A stretch of 64,000 bases of DNA from the NCBI GenBank assembly GCA_000155435.1, contig DS990261.1:522711-586710 (forward strand), given 5' to 3'. Under the pieces are notes generated by a model, which saw only the letters and a program-made list of their open reading frames with translations, had not been told where the DNA came from and ran no database searches. The stretch is from Clostridiales bacterium 1_7_47FAA (GTDB taxonomy: Bacteria; Bacillota; Clostridia; Lachnospirales; Lachnospiraceae). The position numbers were made by a program, and so were the translations under genes. Of the stretch, positions 42,953 through 51,906 are shown in pieces. The number at the start of each line of letters is the position of its first letter. The first letter of the stretch is position 1.

Positions 42953-43552
42953 ATGACGGATTTTAAGTCAAGCGAGACAGCAAAAAACCTGATGCGGGCA
43001 TTTGCAGGGGAGAGCCAGGCAAGGAACCGCTACACCTTTGCGGCAGGACTGGCCAAGGAGCAGAAGATGCCCATGGTTGAGATGGTATTCCGGTACACGG
43101 CTGACCAGGAAAAGGAACACGCGGAGATTTTCTATGATTATCTGAAACCGCTGGATAAGGAAACCATATTCATTGACGGAGGTTATCCGGTGGACCTGGA
43201 GAAGAATACCCTGGCCCAGTTAAATGCGGCTGCCCACAATGAATATGAGGAACATGACGTGGTATACAAATCCTTTGCGGAGGTGGCTGAAGAGGAAGGA
43301 TTTACCCAGATTGCGGCCACCTTCCGAATGATAGCTGGAATTGAGAAGACACACGGGGAGCGCTTCCGCTACCTGGCAGACCTTCTGGGAGAGGGAAGGC
43401 TTTATGCGCGCCAGGAAAAGAACAGCTGGGTATGCACCAACTGCGGATACATTTATGAGGGGGAAGAGCCGCCCCAGTACTGTCCGGTCTGCCGCCACGA
43501 CCAGGGATATTTTGCAGGCCAGGAGCTTTCACCGTGGTACCTCAAGGCATGA
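42953..43552 (+). CDS. Rubrerythrin
   Basis: A 199-residue non-haem iron peroxidase that removes hydrogen peroxide in anaerobes. The N-terminal ferritin-like domain has the di-iron ligands in AGESQARNRY, DQEKEHAEIFYDY, EYEEHDV and GIEKTHGERFRYL. The C-terminal rubredoxin domain has two Cys pairs (CTNCGY and CPVC). The frame is open from 42872, but AAGGAGG eight bases before ATG 42953 and the usual family start MTDFKSSETAKNL decide. Divergent from the XRE gene; TTATAAC upstream could be its -10. Confidence 0.95.
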   Translation: MTDFKSSETAKNLMRAFAGESQARNRYTFAAGLAKEQKMPMVEMVFRYTADQEKEHAEIFYDYLKPLDKETIFIDGGYPVDLEKNTLAQLNAAAHNEYEEHDVVYKSFAEVAEEEGFTQIAATFRMIAGIEKTHGERFRYLADLLGEGRLYARQEKNSWVCTNCGYIYEGEEPPQYCPVCRHDQGYFAGQELSPWYLKA

Positions 43553-43601
43553 CCCTGGCTTCTTGAACCGCTTTGCCACGGGCCTGACCGGGAATTTTGG
43601 T

Positions 43602-43655
43602 TTTACAAAGCATGGGACAGATGGTATAATGTCCGCAGACATGGCGGACATTATA
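43602..43655 (+). promoter_or_regulatory. Promoter overlapped by a perfect 12-bp palindrome
   Basis: TTTACA (43602-43607), 17-bp spacer, TATAAT (43625-43630). The -10 is the start of an inverted repeat, TATAATGTCCGC and GCGGACATTATA (43625-43636 and 43644-43655), across the start point. It reads as an operator for a repressor acting on the HAD gene 100 bp downstream. The leader in between repeats GCCACGGCGC twice. Confidence 0.6.
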
Positions 43656-43755
43656 TCATGCTGTGCATACGGCAGGATGCGCCACGGCGCGTATGCAGGG
43701 ATATGCCACGGCGCATAGGTCCGGCGGAATCGATGATGATGAAGGAGAAAATCAG

Positions 43756-44454
43756 ATGGCGGTTAAAATCAATGCAGTCATATTTGACCAGGACGGCCTT
43801 ATGTTTGACACGGAGCGTCTGGCGCTTGAAGGCTGGGAAAAGGCGGCCCACAGATATGGCATCTGCCTGGATAAGGAATTTTTGAGGGACCTGCGGGGCT
43901 GCAAGCCGGATAAGGTAAAGGAAGCCTTTTTGAAAAAGTTTGGCGGTGGGTTGGATTATGACGCCATATTTGAGGAAAAGCGCCAATATTCCTACCAGTG
44001 GATCCGGGAAAACGGGGTTCCGGTAAAGCCGGGACTGAAGGAACTGCTTATCTATCTGAAGGAGCGCGGCGTGAAGACCGCCGTTGCCACGGCCAGCAGC
44101 GAAGGCTGGACCCAGGGCAATGTGAAAAGCGCGGGGCTGGACGGATATTTTGACGAATACATATATGGGGATATGGTGAAGGAGGCAAAGCCGAATCCTG
44201 CCATTTTCCTTATGGCGGCAAAGGTGCTGGGGGAGGAGCCGGGAAGATGCATCATCCTGGAGGACAGCTTTAACGGTATCAAGGCAGCCCACGCAGGGGG
44301 ATTCCTTCCCATAATGGTGCCGGACCAGGACGAGCCGGATGAGGGACTGTCAAAACTTCTGACAGCCAGGTGCAGCAGCCTGGCAGATGTAATCGGCCTG
44401 TTTGAGGACGGGACATTTGAACCTGCCGGAACAGGAACGGTACGGACAATTTAA
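43756..44454 (+). CDS. HAD-superfamily phosphatase/phosphomutase (beta-PGM-like)
   Basis: A 232-residue HAD hydrolase. Motif I is FDQDGLMFDTE (the two catalytic Asp), motif II TASSEGW, motif III lysine in KEAKPNPAIFLMAAK and motif IV ILEDSFNGIKAAHAGG. The helical cap after motif I is of the beta-phosphoglucomutase/phosphatase class, so the substrate is probably a small sugar phosphate. AAGGAG before ATG 43756 decides the start; the frame is open from 43663. Driven by the palindrome-bearing promoter at 43602. Confidence 0.88.
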   Translation: MAVKINAVIFDQDGLMFDTERLALEGWEKAAHRYGICLDKEFLRDLRGCKPDKVKEAFLKKFGGGLDYDAIFEEKRQYSYQWIRENGVPVKPGLKELLIYLKERGVKTAVATASSEGWTQGNVKSAGLDGYFDEYIYGDMVKEAKPNPAIFLMAAKVLGEEPGRCIILEDSFNGIKAAHAGGFLPIMVPDQDEPDEGLSKLLTARCSSLADVIGLFEDGTFEPAGTGTVRTI

Positions 44455-44469
44455 CGGTACGTACAATTT
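44436..44469 (+). repeat. Tandem 17-bp duplication at the HAD stop codon
   Basis: AACGGTACGGACAATTT (44436-44452) is followed at once by AACGGTACGTACAATTT (44453-44469). The HAD stop TAA lies at the join. Confidence 0.8.
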
Positions 44470-44497
44470 TAAAGGATGGAAGAGGAAGAAGCATTCT

Positions 44498-45397
44498 ATG
44501 TGGAGAGAAGCAGCTGGCTTAATCGGCGCGGCAGGCTGTGCCTGCCTGGCCCGGTCTGAATATGAAAAAAGGCATTATTCCGTGGAGGCTGCGACCATTG
44601 TCTCGGATAAGATTGCCCGGGACAGGACATTCGTCTTTTTGTCAGATTTACATAACAATGAATTTGGCAGCGGCAACCAGAAGCTGGTGGAGGCCATCCA
44701 CGGGCTGAAGCCGGATGCCGTGCTGTGCGGCGGCGACATGATGGTGAGCAAAAAAGGAAGCAGGGACATCCAGGTCCCGCTCCGGCTGTTTGGGCAGCTG
44801 GCTGCCAGGTATCCTGTTTTTTACGGAAATGGAAACCATGAAAACCGTATGACCTGGCGGCGGGATATCTATGGAAACCTGTATGAGGAATATAGGGATG
44901 CGCTCAGGAAGATGGGGGTGTCCTACCTGGAGGACAGCACCGTGCCGCTGGGGGAGGATATCCTTATAACAGGGGTGGACCTGGACGGGGATTTTTACCG
45001 CAAGGCCCTGTACCAGAAGCCGCCGGACATGGAACGGGGGTATCTGGAGAAAAAGCTTGGGGCAGCCGGGGAATACGGGGACGGCTTCAGGATCCTGCTG
45101 GCCCATTCGCCGCTGTATTTTGATGCCTATGCTGACTGGGGGGCGGATTTGACCCTGTCCGGGCATTTTCATGGCGGGACCATACGGATTCCCGGTCTTG
45201 GAGGGGTCATGACCCCCCAATACCAGTTTTTCCTGCCGTGGTGCGCAGGGGATTTTGAGCGGAACGGGAAGCGGATGATTGTCAGCCGCGGGCTTGGAAC
45301 CCACTCCATCAATATCAGGCTGAACAACCGGCCCCAGCTGGCGGTGATATACCTGAAAAAGAAGCAGAGAGTGTTTGAAAAGGCGGGTAATCTGTGA
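44498..45397 (+). CDS. Metallophosphoesterase with N-terminal membrane anchor
   Basis: A 299-residue calcineurin-like phosphoesterase. A short hydrophobic start (WREAAGLIGAAGCACLA) may anchor it. Metal motifs: SDLHNN (D-x-H), CGGDMMV, GNGNHENR, LLAHSP and SGHFHGG (GH-x-H). It resembles YkuE-type enzymes and the protein at 6907 but lacks that protein's four-helix domain. Substrate unknown. AGAGGAAG before ATG 44498 is preferred over the open-frame start 44402. It follows the HAD gene by 43 bp and may be cotranscribed. Confidence 0.82.
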   Translation: MWREAAGLIGAAGCACLARSEYEKRHYSVEAATIVSDKIARDRTFVFLSDLHNNEFGSGNQKLVEAIHGLKPDAVLCGGDMMVSKKGSRDIQVPLRLFGQLAARYPVFYGNGNHENRMTWRRDIYGNLYEEYRDALRKMGVSYLEDSTVPLGEDILITGVDLDGDFYRKALYQKPPDMERGYLEKKLGAAGEYGDGFRILLAHSPLYFDAYADWGADLTLSGHFHGGTIRIPGLGGVMTPQYQFFLPWCAGDFERNGKRMIVSRGLGTHSINIRLNNRPQLAVIYLKKKQRVFEKAGNL

Positions 45398-45403
45398 TAA
45401 TAT
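45375..45403 (+). promoter_or_regulatory. Promoter of scpA, inside the end of the phosphoesterase gene
   Basis: TTGAAA (45375-45380), 17-bp spacer, TAATAT (45398-45403), 41 bp before the scpA start. Confidence 0.5.
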
Positions 45404-45444
45404 AAAGTGGCTGAAATGTAATAAGAATCAGGACAGGTGGGCAC

Positions 45445-46245
45445 ATGGAGACAATATCATACAAACTGGAGAATTTTGAAGGGCCTCTCGACCTTTTACT
45501 CCATCTGATTGAGAAGAATAAAGTTAATATATATGATATCCCCATTGTGGAAATCACGGCACAGTATCTGGATTATGTGCGCCACATGGAACGGGAGGAC
45601 CTGAATGTGGTCAGCGAGTTCCTGGTGATGGCGGCCACCCTGCTTGATATCAAGGCGAAAATGCTTCTTCCCAAGGAAGTGGACGAGGAAGGGGAGGAAA
45701 TCGACCCAAGGGCCGAATTGGTACAGAGGCTGCTGGAATATAAACGGTATAAGCTGATGGCCGATGAACTGGCTGACAGGGAAGACGGCGCCCTGAAGCA
45801 TTTATATAAAAGCTCCACCCTGCCGCCGGAGGTTGCCAGATACGAGCCGCCGGTGGATCTTGACAAGCTGCTGGATGGACTGACCCTTGCAAAGCTTCAG
45901 CGGATTTTTGAACAGGTAATGAAGCGCAAGGAGGACAAGATAGACCCTATCAGGAGTAACTTCGGTACCATTAAAAGGGAACCCATCAGCCTGGAACAGA
46001 AGATTGGGCAGCTTCTGACCTTTGCCAGAAGCAGGAGGCATTTCAGCTTCAGACAGCTTCTGGAGGGACAGGCCGACAAGCTGGAGGTGGTGGTTACCTT
46101 CCTGGCCGTACTGGAACTGATGAAGATAGGTAAAATCCAGCTGAAGCAGGAAGAAACCTTTGGCGACATGGAAATCGAGGCCCTGGAACAGGAGGGCGGC
46201 GAGATGGACCTGGATCTGGAGGGGCTGGATGATTTTGAAGGATAA
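45445..46245 (+). CDS. scpA: Segregation and condensation protein A
   Basis: The kleisin subunit of the SMC-ScpAB condensin that compacts and helps separate chromosomes. The N-terminal signature YKLENFEGPLDLLLHLIEKNKVNIYDIPI is present, as is the LLDIKAKMLLP block that contacts the SMC neck. The C-terminal winged helix (EVVVTFLAVLELMKIGKIQLKQEE) contacts the SMC head. Length 266, normal for the family. AGGTGG precedes the ATG. Pairs with scpB 15 bp downstream. Confidence 0.96.
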   Translation: METISYKLENFEGPLDLLLHLIEKNKVNIYDIPIVEITAQYLDYVRHMEREDLNVVSEFLVMAATLLDIKAKMLLPKEVDEEGEEIDPRAELVQRLLEYKRYKLMADELADREDGALKHLYKSSTLPPEVARYEPPVDLDKLLDGLTLAKLQRIFEQVMKRKEDKIDPIRSNFGTIKREPISLEQKIGQLLTFARSRRHFSFRQLLEGQADKLEVVVTFLAVLELMKIGKIQLKQEETFGDMEIEALEQEGGEMDLDLEGLDDFEG

Positions 46246-46260
46246 ACGGATGGTTAAGCG

Positions 46261-47052
46261 ATGAGCAAGAAGGATAAAGTTGAAGCAATGGAGGCAGCGG
46301 CGGGTACCGTGGAGACCCGTACCGGCAAGACCGTGGGTGCGGTGAAGCAGCCCGGGGAAAATGCCGTAAGCGCGGCAGGCCATCCCGCGGGAAGCGCTGC
46401 GGGTACGGCGGATGGTCAGGGACAGGCGGTGCCGGGACAGCTGGAGCTGTCCTTCCCGCCCACGGAGAATGAGAAGGAGCAGGAAGCCATCATCGAGGCG
46501 GTCCTCTTTACCATGGGCAATTCCGTGGAACTGCGTCAGCTGGCAGTGGCCATCGGCCAGGACCAGGACGTGGCAAGGAGGGCGGTGGAGCGGCTGATAA
46601 AGCGCTACCGTTCGTCCAAAAGCGGTATGGAGATAACACAGCTGGAGGACAGCTATCAGATGTGTACAAAGGCAGCGTACTATGAGAACCTGATCCGGGT
46701 GGCGGCTACCCCAAAAAAGCAGGTGCTCACCGAGGTGGTGCTGGAAACCCTTTCCATCATTGCCTACAAACAGCCTGTCACAAAGATGGAGATAGAAAAA
46801 ATCAGGGGCGTCAAGTCGGACCATGCCGTAAACCGCCTGGTGGAGTACAACCTGGTCTATGAGGTGGGACGCCTGGACGCACCCGGACGTCCGGCCCTGT
46901 TTGCCACCACCGAGGAATTCCTGCGCAGGTTCGGCGTGGGTTCCGTACAGGACCTGCCGGATGTGGGGCCGGAGCAGGAGGCCGAGATTAAGGCCCAGGT
47001 GGAGGAGGAACTTCAGATGAAGCTGGAAGCCGCCGCCACAAGTGAAGAGTGA
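46261..47052 (+). CDS. scpB: Segregation and condensation protein B, with N-terminal extension
   Basis: ScpB dimers bind ScpA and complete the SMC condensin. The core begins near residue 70 (EKEQEAIIEAVLFTMGN) and carries two winged helices; the family block TEVVLETLSIIAYKQPVTKMEIEKIRG is clear, followed by GRPALFATTEEFLRRFG. The first 70 residues are an Ala/Gly/Thr-rich extension absent from typical ScpB. An inner start cannot be excluded since the site before ATG 46261 (GGATGG) is weak. Confidence 0.94.
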   Translation: MSKKDKVEAMEAAAGTVETRTGKTVGAVKQPGENAVSAAGHPAGSAAGTADGQGQAVPGQLELSFPPTENEKEQEAIIEAVLFTMGNSVELRQLAVAIGQDQDVARRAVERLIKRYRSSKSGMEITQLEDSYQMCTKAAYYENLIRVAATPKKQVLTEVVLETLSIIAYKQPVTKMEIEKIRGVKSDHAVNRLVEYNLVYEVGRLDAPGRPALFATTEEFLRRFGVGSVQDLPDVGPEQEAEIKAQVEEELQMKLEAAATSEE

Positions 47053-47154
47053 ACAGGGAGTGATTCCCAAAGCCGGATAAGCGGAATATACTAAAATAAA
47101 AAGAAACCGGAAAGTCCACGATAAAAAGAATCGTGGAAAGGTAAAGATGAGATT

Positions 47155-47781
47155 ATGCTTCAAAGTCTGATTTTAGTATTCGCTCTCTGTACAGATACTT
47201 TTGTAGCCAGCCTTGCTTACGGTGCAAACCAGGTTCATGTGGCCTGGGGGAAGGTGGCGCTGCTCAATGGGATATGCAGCGGCTGTCTGGGCGCTGCCCT
47301 TGGGATGGGGAGTCTTATAGATGCCTTTATACCTGAAAGCCTGACAAAGGTCATTTGTTTTGTATGTCTGTTTACCCTGGGGCTTGTAAAGCTTCTGGAT
47401 TACAGCATCAAGTCGTTTATTAACCGTAACAGCTGTGCCCGCAGGGATTTAAGCTTTTCGCTGTCAGGACTTAAGGTGATTGTGAGCATTTACGGCAATC
47501 CCATGGCGGCGGATGCGGATGGGTCCCTTTCCCTTGGATGGAAGGAGACCGTGTTCCTGGCCTTTGCAATGTCCATTGACAGCCTGGTGGCCGGAACCAT
47601 GGCCGCATTTCTGGATATCCCGGCAGGATTGACACTGCTTCTGTCTTTCCTGGTGGGTATGTGCATGATGTATGCCGGATTATGGCTGGGCGCCAAGGTG
47701 GCCTCCAGGTGGAAATGCGACCTGTCCTGGATCAGCGGGGTCCTTCTCATGATACTGGCTTTGACAAAGGTATTGGCATAG
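47155..47781 (+). CDS. ytaF: Sporulation membrane protein YtaF-like
   Basis: A 208-residue protein with six hydrophobic segments of the MntP/YtaF fold: ALCTDTFVASLAYG near the start and the mirrored AFAMSIDSLVAGTMAAFL in the second half. YtaF proteins are linked to sporulation; the MntP branch exports manganese. The two cannot be told apart with certainty here, but the length, the long central loop and the spore-forming setting favour YtaF. A hairpin (TCCACGAT/ATCGTGGA, 47115-47137) lies just before AAAGGT and the ATG. Downstream of scpB by 102 bp, possibly the same transcript. Confidence 0.85.
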   Translation: MLQSLILVFALCTDTFVASLAYGANQVHVAWGKVALLNGICSGCLGAALGMGSLIDAFIPESLTKVICFVCLFTLGLVKLLDYSIKSFINRNSCARRDLSFSLSGLKVIVSIYGNPMAADADGSLSLGWKETVFLAFAMSIDSLVAGTMAAFLDIPAGLTLLLSFLVGMCMMYAGLWLGAKVASRWKCDLSWISGVLLMILALTKVLA

Positions 47782-47869
47782 GCGCAAGCCTGGGTCTGTG
47801 TGCAGGCGGAAGCGGACAGCGCCTGTGCGGATGCCTGGGGACAGGATGTGTTCCTACCTTATAATAATA

Positions 47870-47962
47870 CCCCCCTGGCAGAGCGCCCTGCCGGGGGGAA
47901 TCATAAAGGCGCCCTCTGGCAGGCAGCGGAATAATCCGTCTGTCCCAAAGGGCGCCTTTTGT
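47870..47962. terminator. Double terminator hairpins between convergent genes
   Basis: First stem CCCCCCTGGCAG with CTGCCGGGGGG (47870-47898). Second stem AAAGGCGCCC with GGGCGCCTTT (47905-47914 and 47950-47959), followed by TGTT. The second is near symmetric and could also end the XRE gene at 48014. Confidence 0.7.
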
Positions 47963-48013
47963 TCATGCAGTGAAAGGATACTGCATGCTGTCTTCTGTAT
48001 GGCATATCCGGTG

Positions 48014-48340
48014 TTAACGGTCCTGGTCCCTGGCCGACAGACCTTCCATGTAGGACTCGGCCCGCGCCTTGTCTGTCTGGTCCAGTTTGTCATAGAGGTC
48101 CAGTATCCGGGCCTGCTGTCCGTTCAGTGTCACCTGTACGCCGTCCGTGCTGTAGAACTGGGCAATGGTAATGCCCATGACCTCGCAGATGCGGCGGATA
48201 GTCGGTATACTGGGAACGGTTGTACGCCGGAACAGGTTTCCTATATTATTGGGGGAGGTATCCATCTCTATGGCCAGCCGGTAATGGCTCCATCCCCGTT
48301 CCTGGCATAGTTCTTCGATGCGTTCCAGCTCAAAACTCAT
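48014..48340 (-). CDS. Small XRE-family regulator
   Basis: A 108-residue Cro/C1-type protein. HTH at residues 19-38 (HYRLAIEMDTSPNNIGNLFR), then VPSIPTIRRICEVMGITIAQFY. The C-terminal 45 residues form a charged helix of the kind that dimerises. GGTGGTG lies six bases before the ATG. No partner gene; target unknown. Confidence 0.82.
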   Translation of the reverse strand: MSFELERIEELCQERGWSHYRLAIEMDTSPNNIGNLFRRTTVPSIPTIRRICEVMGITIAQFYSTDGVQVTLNGQQARILDLYDKLDQTDKARAESYMEGLSARDQDR

Positions 48341-48523
48341 TTTTTCACCACCATTGTCTGATTTCTTCCAAAGCTTTTGTACTATTGTATCCCAGCAACG
48401 AAGAAAACATTAGGCTGAAAAATAATGTATAAATATACACTATATAGTGAATATACAGGAATACAAAATAAGAAAGCAGCATTTTGCCAATGAATTCCAT
48501 GACGGCATGCACAGGAGAGGACA

Positions 48524-48802
48524 TCAGTTCCTTTTATCCTCCTGTTCCTTTGTACTGCCCGTATAACCGAACATGGTGTTTGGGTCTACCTCAAAGAACC
48601 TGCACAGTATCATTACCTCAATATCAGTGGCAAGGCGCTGGCCCTTTTCGATTCTGAGGATGGTAAGTTCCGTGAAGCTGTAACCCTGCTGCTGGAGTTT
48701 TATGGCTAATTTCCTCTGTGACAGCTTCCTGTCCTTGCGAAGCTGGCAGAGACGTTCACCAATCAGGTTTTTCCTGGGTTCGAGATTGTAAGAAATTTTC
48801 AT
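48524..48802 (-). CDS. Small XRE-family regulator, second copy type
   Basis: A 92-residue helix-turn-helix protein (IGERLCQLRKDRKLSQRKLA, then TELTILRIEKGQRLATDIEVMILCRFFEVDP). Not close to the neighbour at 48014 in sequence. The open frame reaches 48856, but AGAGGGAAC before ATG 48802 fits. Its intergenic regions on both sides are AT-rich with no other gene. Confidence 0.8.
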   Translation of the reverse strand: MKISYNLEPRKNLIGERLCQLRKDRKLSQRKLAIKLQQQGYSFTELTILRIEKGQRLATDIEVMILCRFFEVDPNTMFGYTGSTKEQEDKRN

Positions 48803-49025
48803 GAAGTTCCCTCTGTAAGCTCTGTATATTTCTAATGATGAAGCAGTGTTTTTCATTGTAATGTGATTTAATCCAACTTTGGTATCTAATAATGAAGTAT
48901 AAAAAATAAAGTAGAAAAATCCATAGGTTTATGATAGACTGATAAAGACATTTTAAACTGCCGGGCAGGAAGAAAGGAAGCGTCATTTTTCCGGGCCGCG
49001 GCAGAGGCTTCAGACAGGAGGACAC

Positions 49026-49541
49026 ATGCAGAGAATCGCAAAATTTGAAAAAGTAAGTTTCGAACAGTTTAAAACTGACTGGATTGATACATTTCCCGGG
49101 ACAGGCCAGGAGACGGTGACAGGAATATATGAGGGAATCCAACTGCCAAGGCGGGCCACTTCAGGCTCGGCCGGATATGACTTTTTTACCCCGGTGGAGA
49201 TAACCTTAAAGCCGGGGGAGACAGTGAAGGTCCCCACGGGAATCCGCGCCAATATGGAGGAAGGCTGGGTACTGCAGATATTTCCGCGCAGCAGCCTGGG
49301 ATTCAAGTTCCGCCTCCAGCTGAATAACACGGTGGGAATCATTGACAGCGATTATTATTACTCGGATAATGAGGGACATATGTTCATCAAGGTGACCAAT
49401 GACACCAATGAGGGAAGGACCGTTGAACTGAAGGCGGGAACCGGATTCGCCCAGGGGATCTTCCTTCCGTTCGGAATCACGGTGGATGATGCATGTACCG
49501 GTTCCCGCAACGGCGGATTCGGAAGCACGGATGTGAGGTAG
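49026..49541 (+). CDS. dut: dUTP diphosphatase
   Basis: A 171-residue trimeric-type dUTPase that keeps uracil out of DNA and feeds dTMP synthesis. The five motifs appear in order: SGSAGYDFF (1), PRSSLGFK (2), VGIIDSDYY (3), GTGFAQGIF (4) and RNGGFGST (5). The first 40 residues are longer than in compact dUTPases. GGAGG precedes the ATG. Likely the first gene of a run with the TPR protein and hflX. Confidence 0.92.
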   Translation: MQRIAKFEKVSFEQFKTDWIDTFPGTGQETVTGIYEGIQLPRRATSGSAGYDFFTPVEITLKPGETVKVPTGIRANMEEGWVLQIFPRSSLGFKFRLQLNNTVGIIDSDYYYSDNEGHMFIKVTNDTNEGRTVELKAGTGFAQGIFLPFGITVDDACTGSRNGGFGSTDVR

Positions 49542-49548
49542 GGAACAT

Positions 49549-50538
49549 ATGGCGAATCGGGGAACACGCAAAGGGTACAGCGGACAAAGGCCCCAGGGGA
49601 ATGGTTATTACCGCGGGGCAGGGGGACGGCCTGCTGATAATGAAAAGAGAAGGAAACGCAGAAGAAAGCGTATCATAAAGGCATTGGCTGCCTGGGCGGT
49701 GTGTATCCTCTTGATCGGGCTGGTTGCAGTGGGGACGGTCAGGGTGGTTTCATCCGTGGCTTCCTCCAAGAAAAGGCAGTTCCGCCAGGACGGGATTGAG
49801 AAGCTGGTTTCCGGGGATTATGCAGGGGCCATTGAAGCCTTTGACGCGGCGCTGGAAAAGTCAGGTAAAAAGTCCGAAGGATTTAATTCAGACGTGCTGG
49901 GCTACCGGGCCGAGGCCGAGTATAAGCTGAGGGACTATGAGGCGGCTGTCCATACCTATGGCCTGCTTCTGGAGATGAAACCGGATACGGCTGTCTATCT
50001 GTATGCCCAGAGCATGTGCTATGCCCATCTGGGGGACACGGATGATGCCATTGACCGTTATAAGGCGGGGAATGCTGCCCTTAAGGATGACAAGGCAGAG
50101 GCAGGCAAGCTGGAGGCCCTGTTTGCGGCAGGAGGCGCCTGTGTGGATGCGGGAGAGTATGAAAAGGCCATGAGCCTTTACCAGGACGCGTTGAAGGAAG
50201 GGATAAAGCATGGACAGGTTTATAACCAGATGGGCCTTTGCCAGATGGCTGAAAAGGATTACCGGGGTGCTCTTGATTCGTTTGACCAGGGGTATGAGAC
50301 ATTCGTGACAGGACACAGCCTGGGTTCCGGCGCTGAACCGGCCCAGGCCTGGGGGGCCCTGGCCGAGGATGCCCAGGCAGACCGCGCCCTTTTAAAAGAA
50401 CTGGTGTATAACCGGGCCGTGGCTTACGAATACTTATCAGAGTACAAGAAAGCCCTGGAGCTGTTTGAGGACTATGTCAGTGTCTTTGGCTCCAATGAAG
50501 ATGCGGAACATGAAATTGCGTTTTTGAAAACAAGATAG
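49549..50538 (+). CDS. Membrane-anchored TPR protein
   Basis: A 329-residue protein with a very basic N-terminal stretch (EKRRKRRRKRIIK), one membrane helix at about residues 44-66 and an outer part built from tetratricopeptide repeats (FDAALE, YEAAVHTYGLLLEM, YEKAMSLYQDALKEG, YRGALDSFDQGYE, YKKALELFEDYV). TPR domains hold partner proteins; the partner is unknown. It follows dut by 7 bp and precedes hflX by 1 bp, so all three are probably cotranscribed. Confidence 0.85.
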   Translation: MANRGTRKGYSGQRPQGNGYYRGAGGRPADNEKRRKRRRKRIIKALAAWAVCILLIGLVAVGTVRVVSSVASSKKRQFRQDGIEKLVSGDYAGAIEAFDAALEKSGKKSEGFNSDVLGYRAEAEYKLRDYEAAVHTYGLLLEMKPDTAVYLYAQSMCYAHLGDTDDAIDRYKAGNAALKDDKAEAGKLEALFAAGGACVDAGEYEKAMSLYQDALKEGIKHGQVYNQMGLCQMAEKDYRGALDSFDQGYETFVTGHSLGSGAEPAQAWGALAEDAQADRALLKELVYNRAVAYEYLSEYKKALELFEDYVSVFGSNEDAEHEIAFLKTR

Positions 50539-50539
50539 G

Positions 50540-51823
50540 ATGGCAGGTTTGATTGATTTAGAAGAATTACAGGAAAAGGTTATATTGATTGCAGTAAGTA
50601 CGGGAGAGGAAGATGGAAGCGATGCTTCCCTGGACGAACTGGAGGAACTGGCGGCCACTGCAGGCGCTGTGACGGTGGGACGGGTCATACAGAACCGTGA
50701 AAGGATCCATCCGGGTACTTATCTTGGGAAGGGAAAGATTGACGAGGTGAGGGACCTTGTGTGGGAGCTTCACGCAACCGGGGTCATCTGCGACGATGAA
50801 CTGTCGCCGGCCCAGCTGCGCAATCTGGAGGATTCCCTGGACACCAAGGTCATGGACCGGACCATGGTCATCCTGGATATCTTTGCATCCAGGGCCAGTA
50901 CCCGCGAAGGAAAGATACAGGTGGAGCTGGCCCAGTTAAAATACAGGGCCGTGCGCCTGGTGGGCATGCGCAACTCCCTGTCCCGTCTGGGCGGCGGCAT
51001 CGGCACCAGGGGACCGGGTGAGAAAAAGCTGGAGACGGACCGCCGTCTGATCCATCAGCGGATTTCACAGCTGAAGGAGGAACTGGAGGCCGTGAAGCGC
51101 CACAGGGAGGTGACCAGGCAGCAGAGGGAGAAGGATTTTGCCCTTACAGCGGCCATTGTTGGCTATACCAATGCCGGCAAGTCAACCCTTCTGAACCGTC
51201 TCACCGGAGCTGGGATCCTGGCTGAGGATAAGCTGTTCGCAACCCTGGACCCCACCACGCGCAGCTTTGTCATGGAGGACGGGCAGCAGATCCTCCTGAC
51301 GGACACGGTAGGGTTCATACGCAAGCTTCCTCATCACCTGATTGAGGCTTTTAAGAGTACCCTTGAGGAGGCGCGTTACAGCGATATCATCCTTCATGTG
51401 GTGGACTGTTCCAACCCCCAGATGGACATGCAGATGCATGTGGTGAAGGAGACCCTCCGTGAACTGGAAATCGTTGACAAGACCACGGTGACCGTGTTCA
51501 ATAAGACGGACCGTCTGAATGAGGAGGGGACAGAAGATGGGATGCATCCCGTTCCCAGGGATTTTTCCTCTGACTACCAGGTGCGGATTTCGGCCAGGAC
51601 AGGGGAGGGGATTGATGAGCTGGAACAGATCCTCCGGACCATCATACGGAGCAGGCGCATTTTCCTGGAAAAGGTCTTTCCTTATTCCCAGACAGGGCGG
51701 ATCCAGACCATCCGCAGGTATGGCCAGCTCCTGGAAGAGGAGTACAGGGACGACGGTGTGGCTGTGAAGGCATATGTGCCCGCGGAACTTTTTGCGGGTC
51801 TTTATTCGGACGGTAAAGGGTGA
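50540..51823 (+). CDS. hflX: GTPase HflX
   Basis: A 427-residue ribosome-associated GTPase that splits stalled ribosomes. The N-terminal HflX domain has HPGTYLGKGKIDEV and GGIGTRGPGEKKLETDRR. The G domain has G1 GYTNAGKST near residue 209, G2 region DPTTRS, G3 DTVGFIRKLP and G4 NKTD. Complete family length. It starts 1 bp after the TPR gene stop. Confidence 0.95.
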   Translation: MAGLIDLEELQEKVILIAVSTGEEDGSDASLDELEELAATAGAVTVGRVIQNRERIHPGTYLGKGKIDEVRDLVWELHATGVICDDELSPAQLRNLEDSLDTKVMDRTMVILDIFASRASTREGKIQVELAQLKYRAVRLVGMRNSLSRLGGGIGTRGPGEKKLETDRRLIHQRISQLKEELEAVKRHREVTRQQREKDFALTAAIVGYTNAGKSTLLNRLTGAGILAEDKLFATLDPTTRSFVMEDGQQILLTDTVGFIRKLPHHLIEAFKSTLEEARYSDIILHVVDCSNPQMDMQMHVVKETLRELEIVDKTTVTVFNKTDRLNEEGTEDGMHPVPRDFSSDYQVRISARTGEGIDELEQILRTIIRSRRIFLEKVFPYSQTGRIQTIRRYGQLLEEEYRDDGVAVKAYVPAELFAGLYSDGKG

Positions 51824-51906
51824 GGCGGCAGGGGCATTTTTCAAAACCCTGATAGAATAAGGCTTTGCGGGCATTTATCAAAAGTGTTATAAGTACAGGT
51901 AATAAG

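Noticed and set aside
45802-47163. 453-codon minus-strand frame over scpA and scpB
   Set aside because: Shadow of two conserved core genes; composition rich in His and Leu without motifs.
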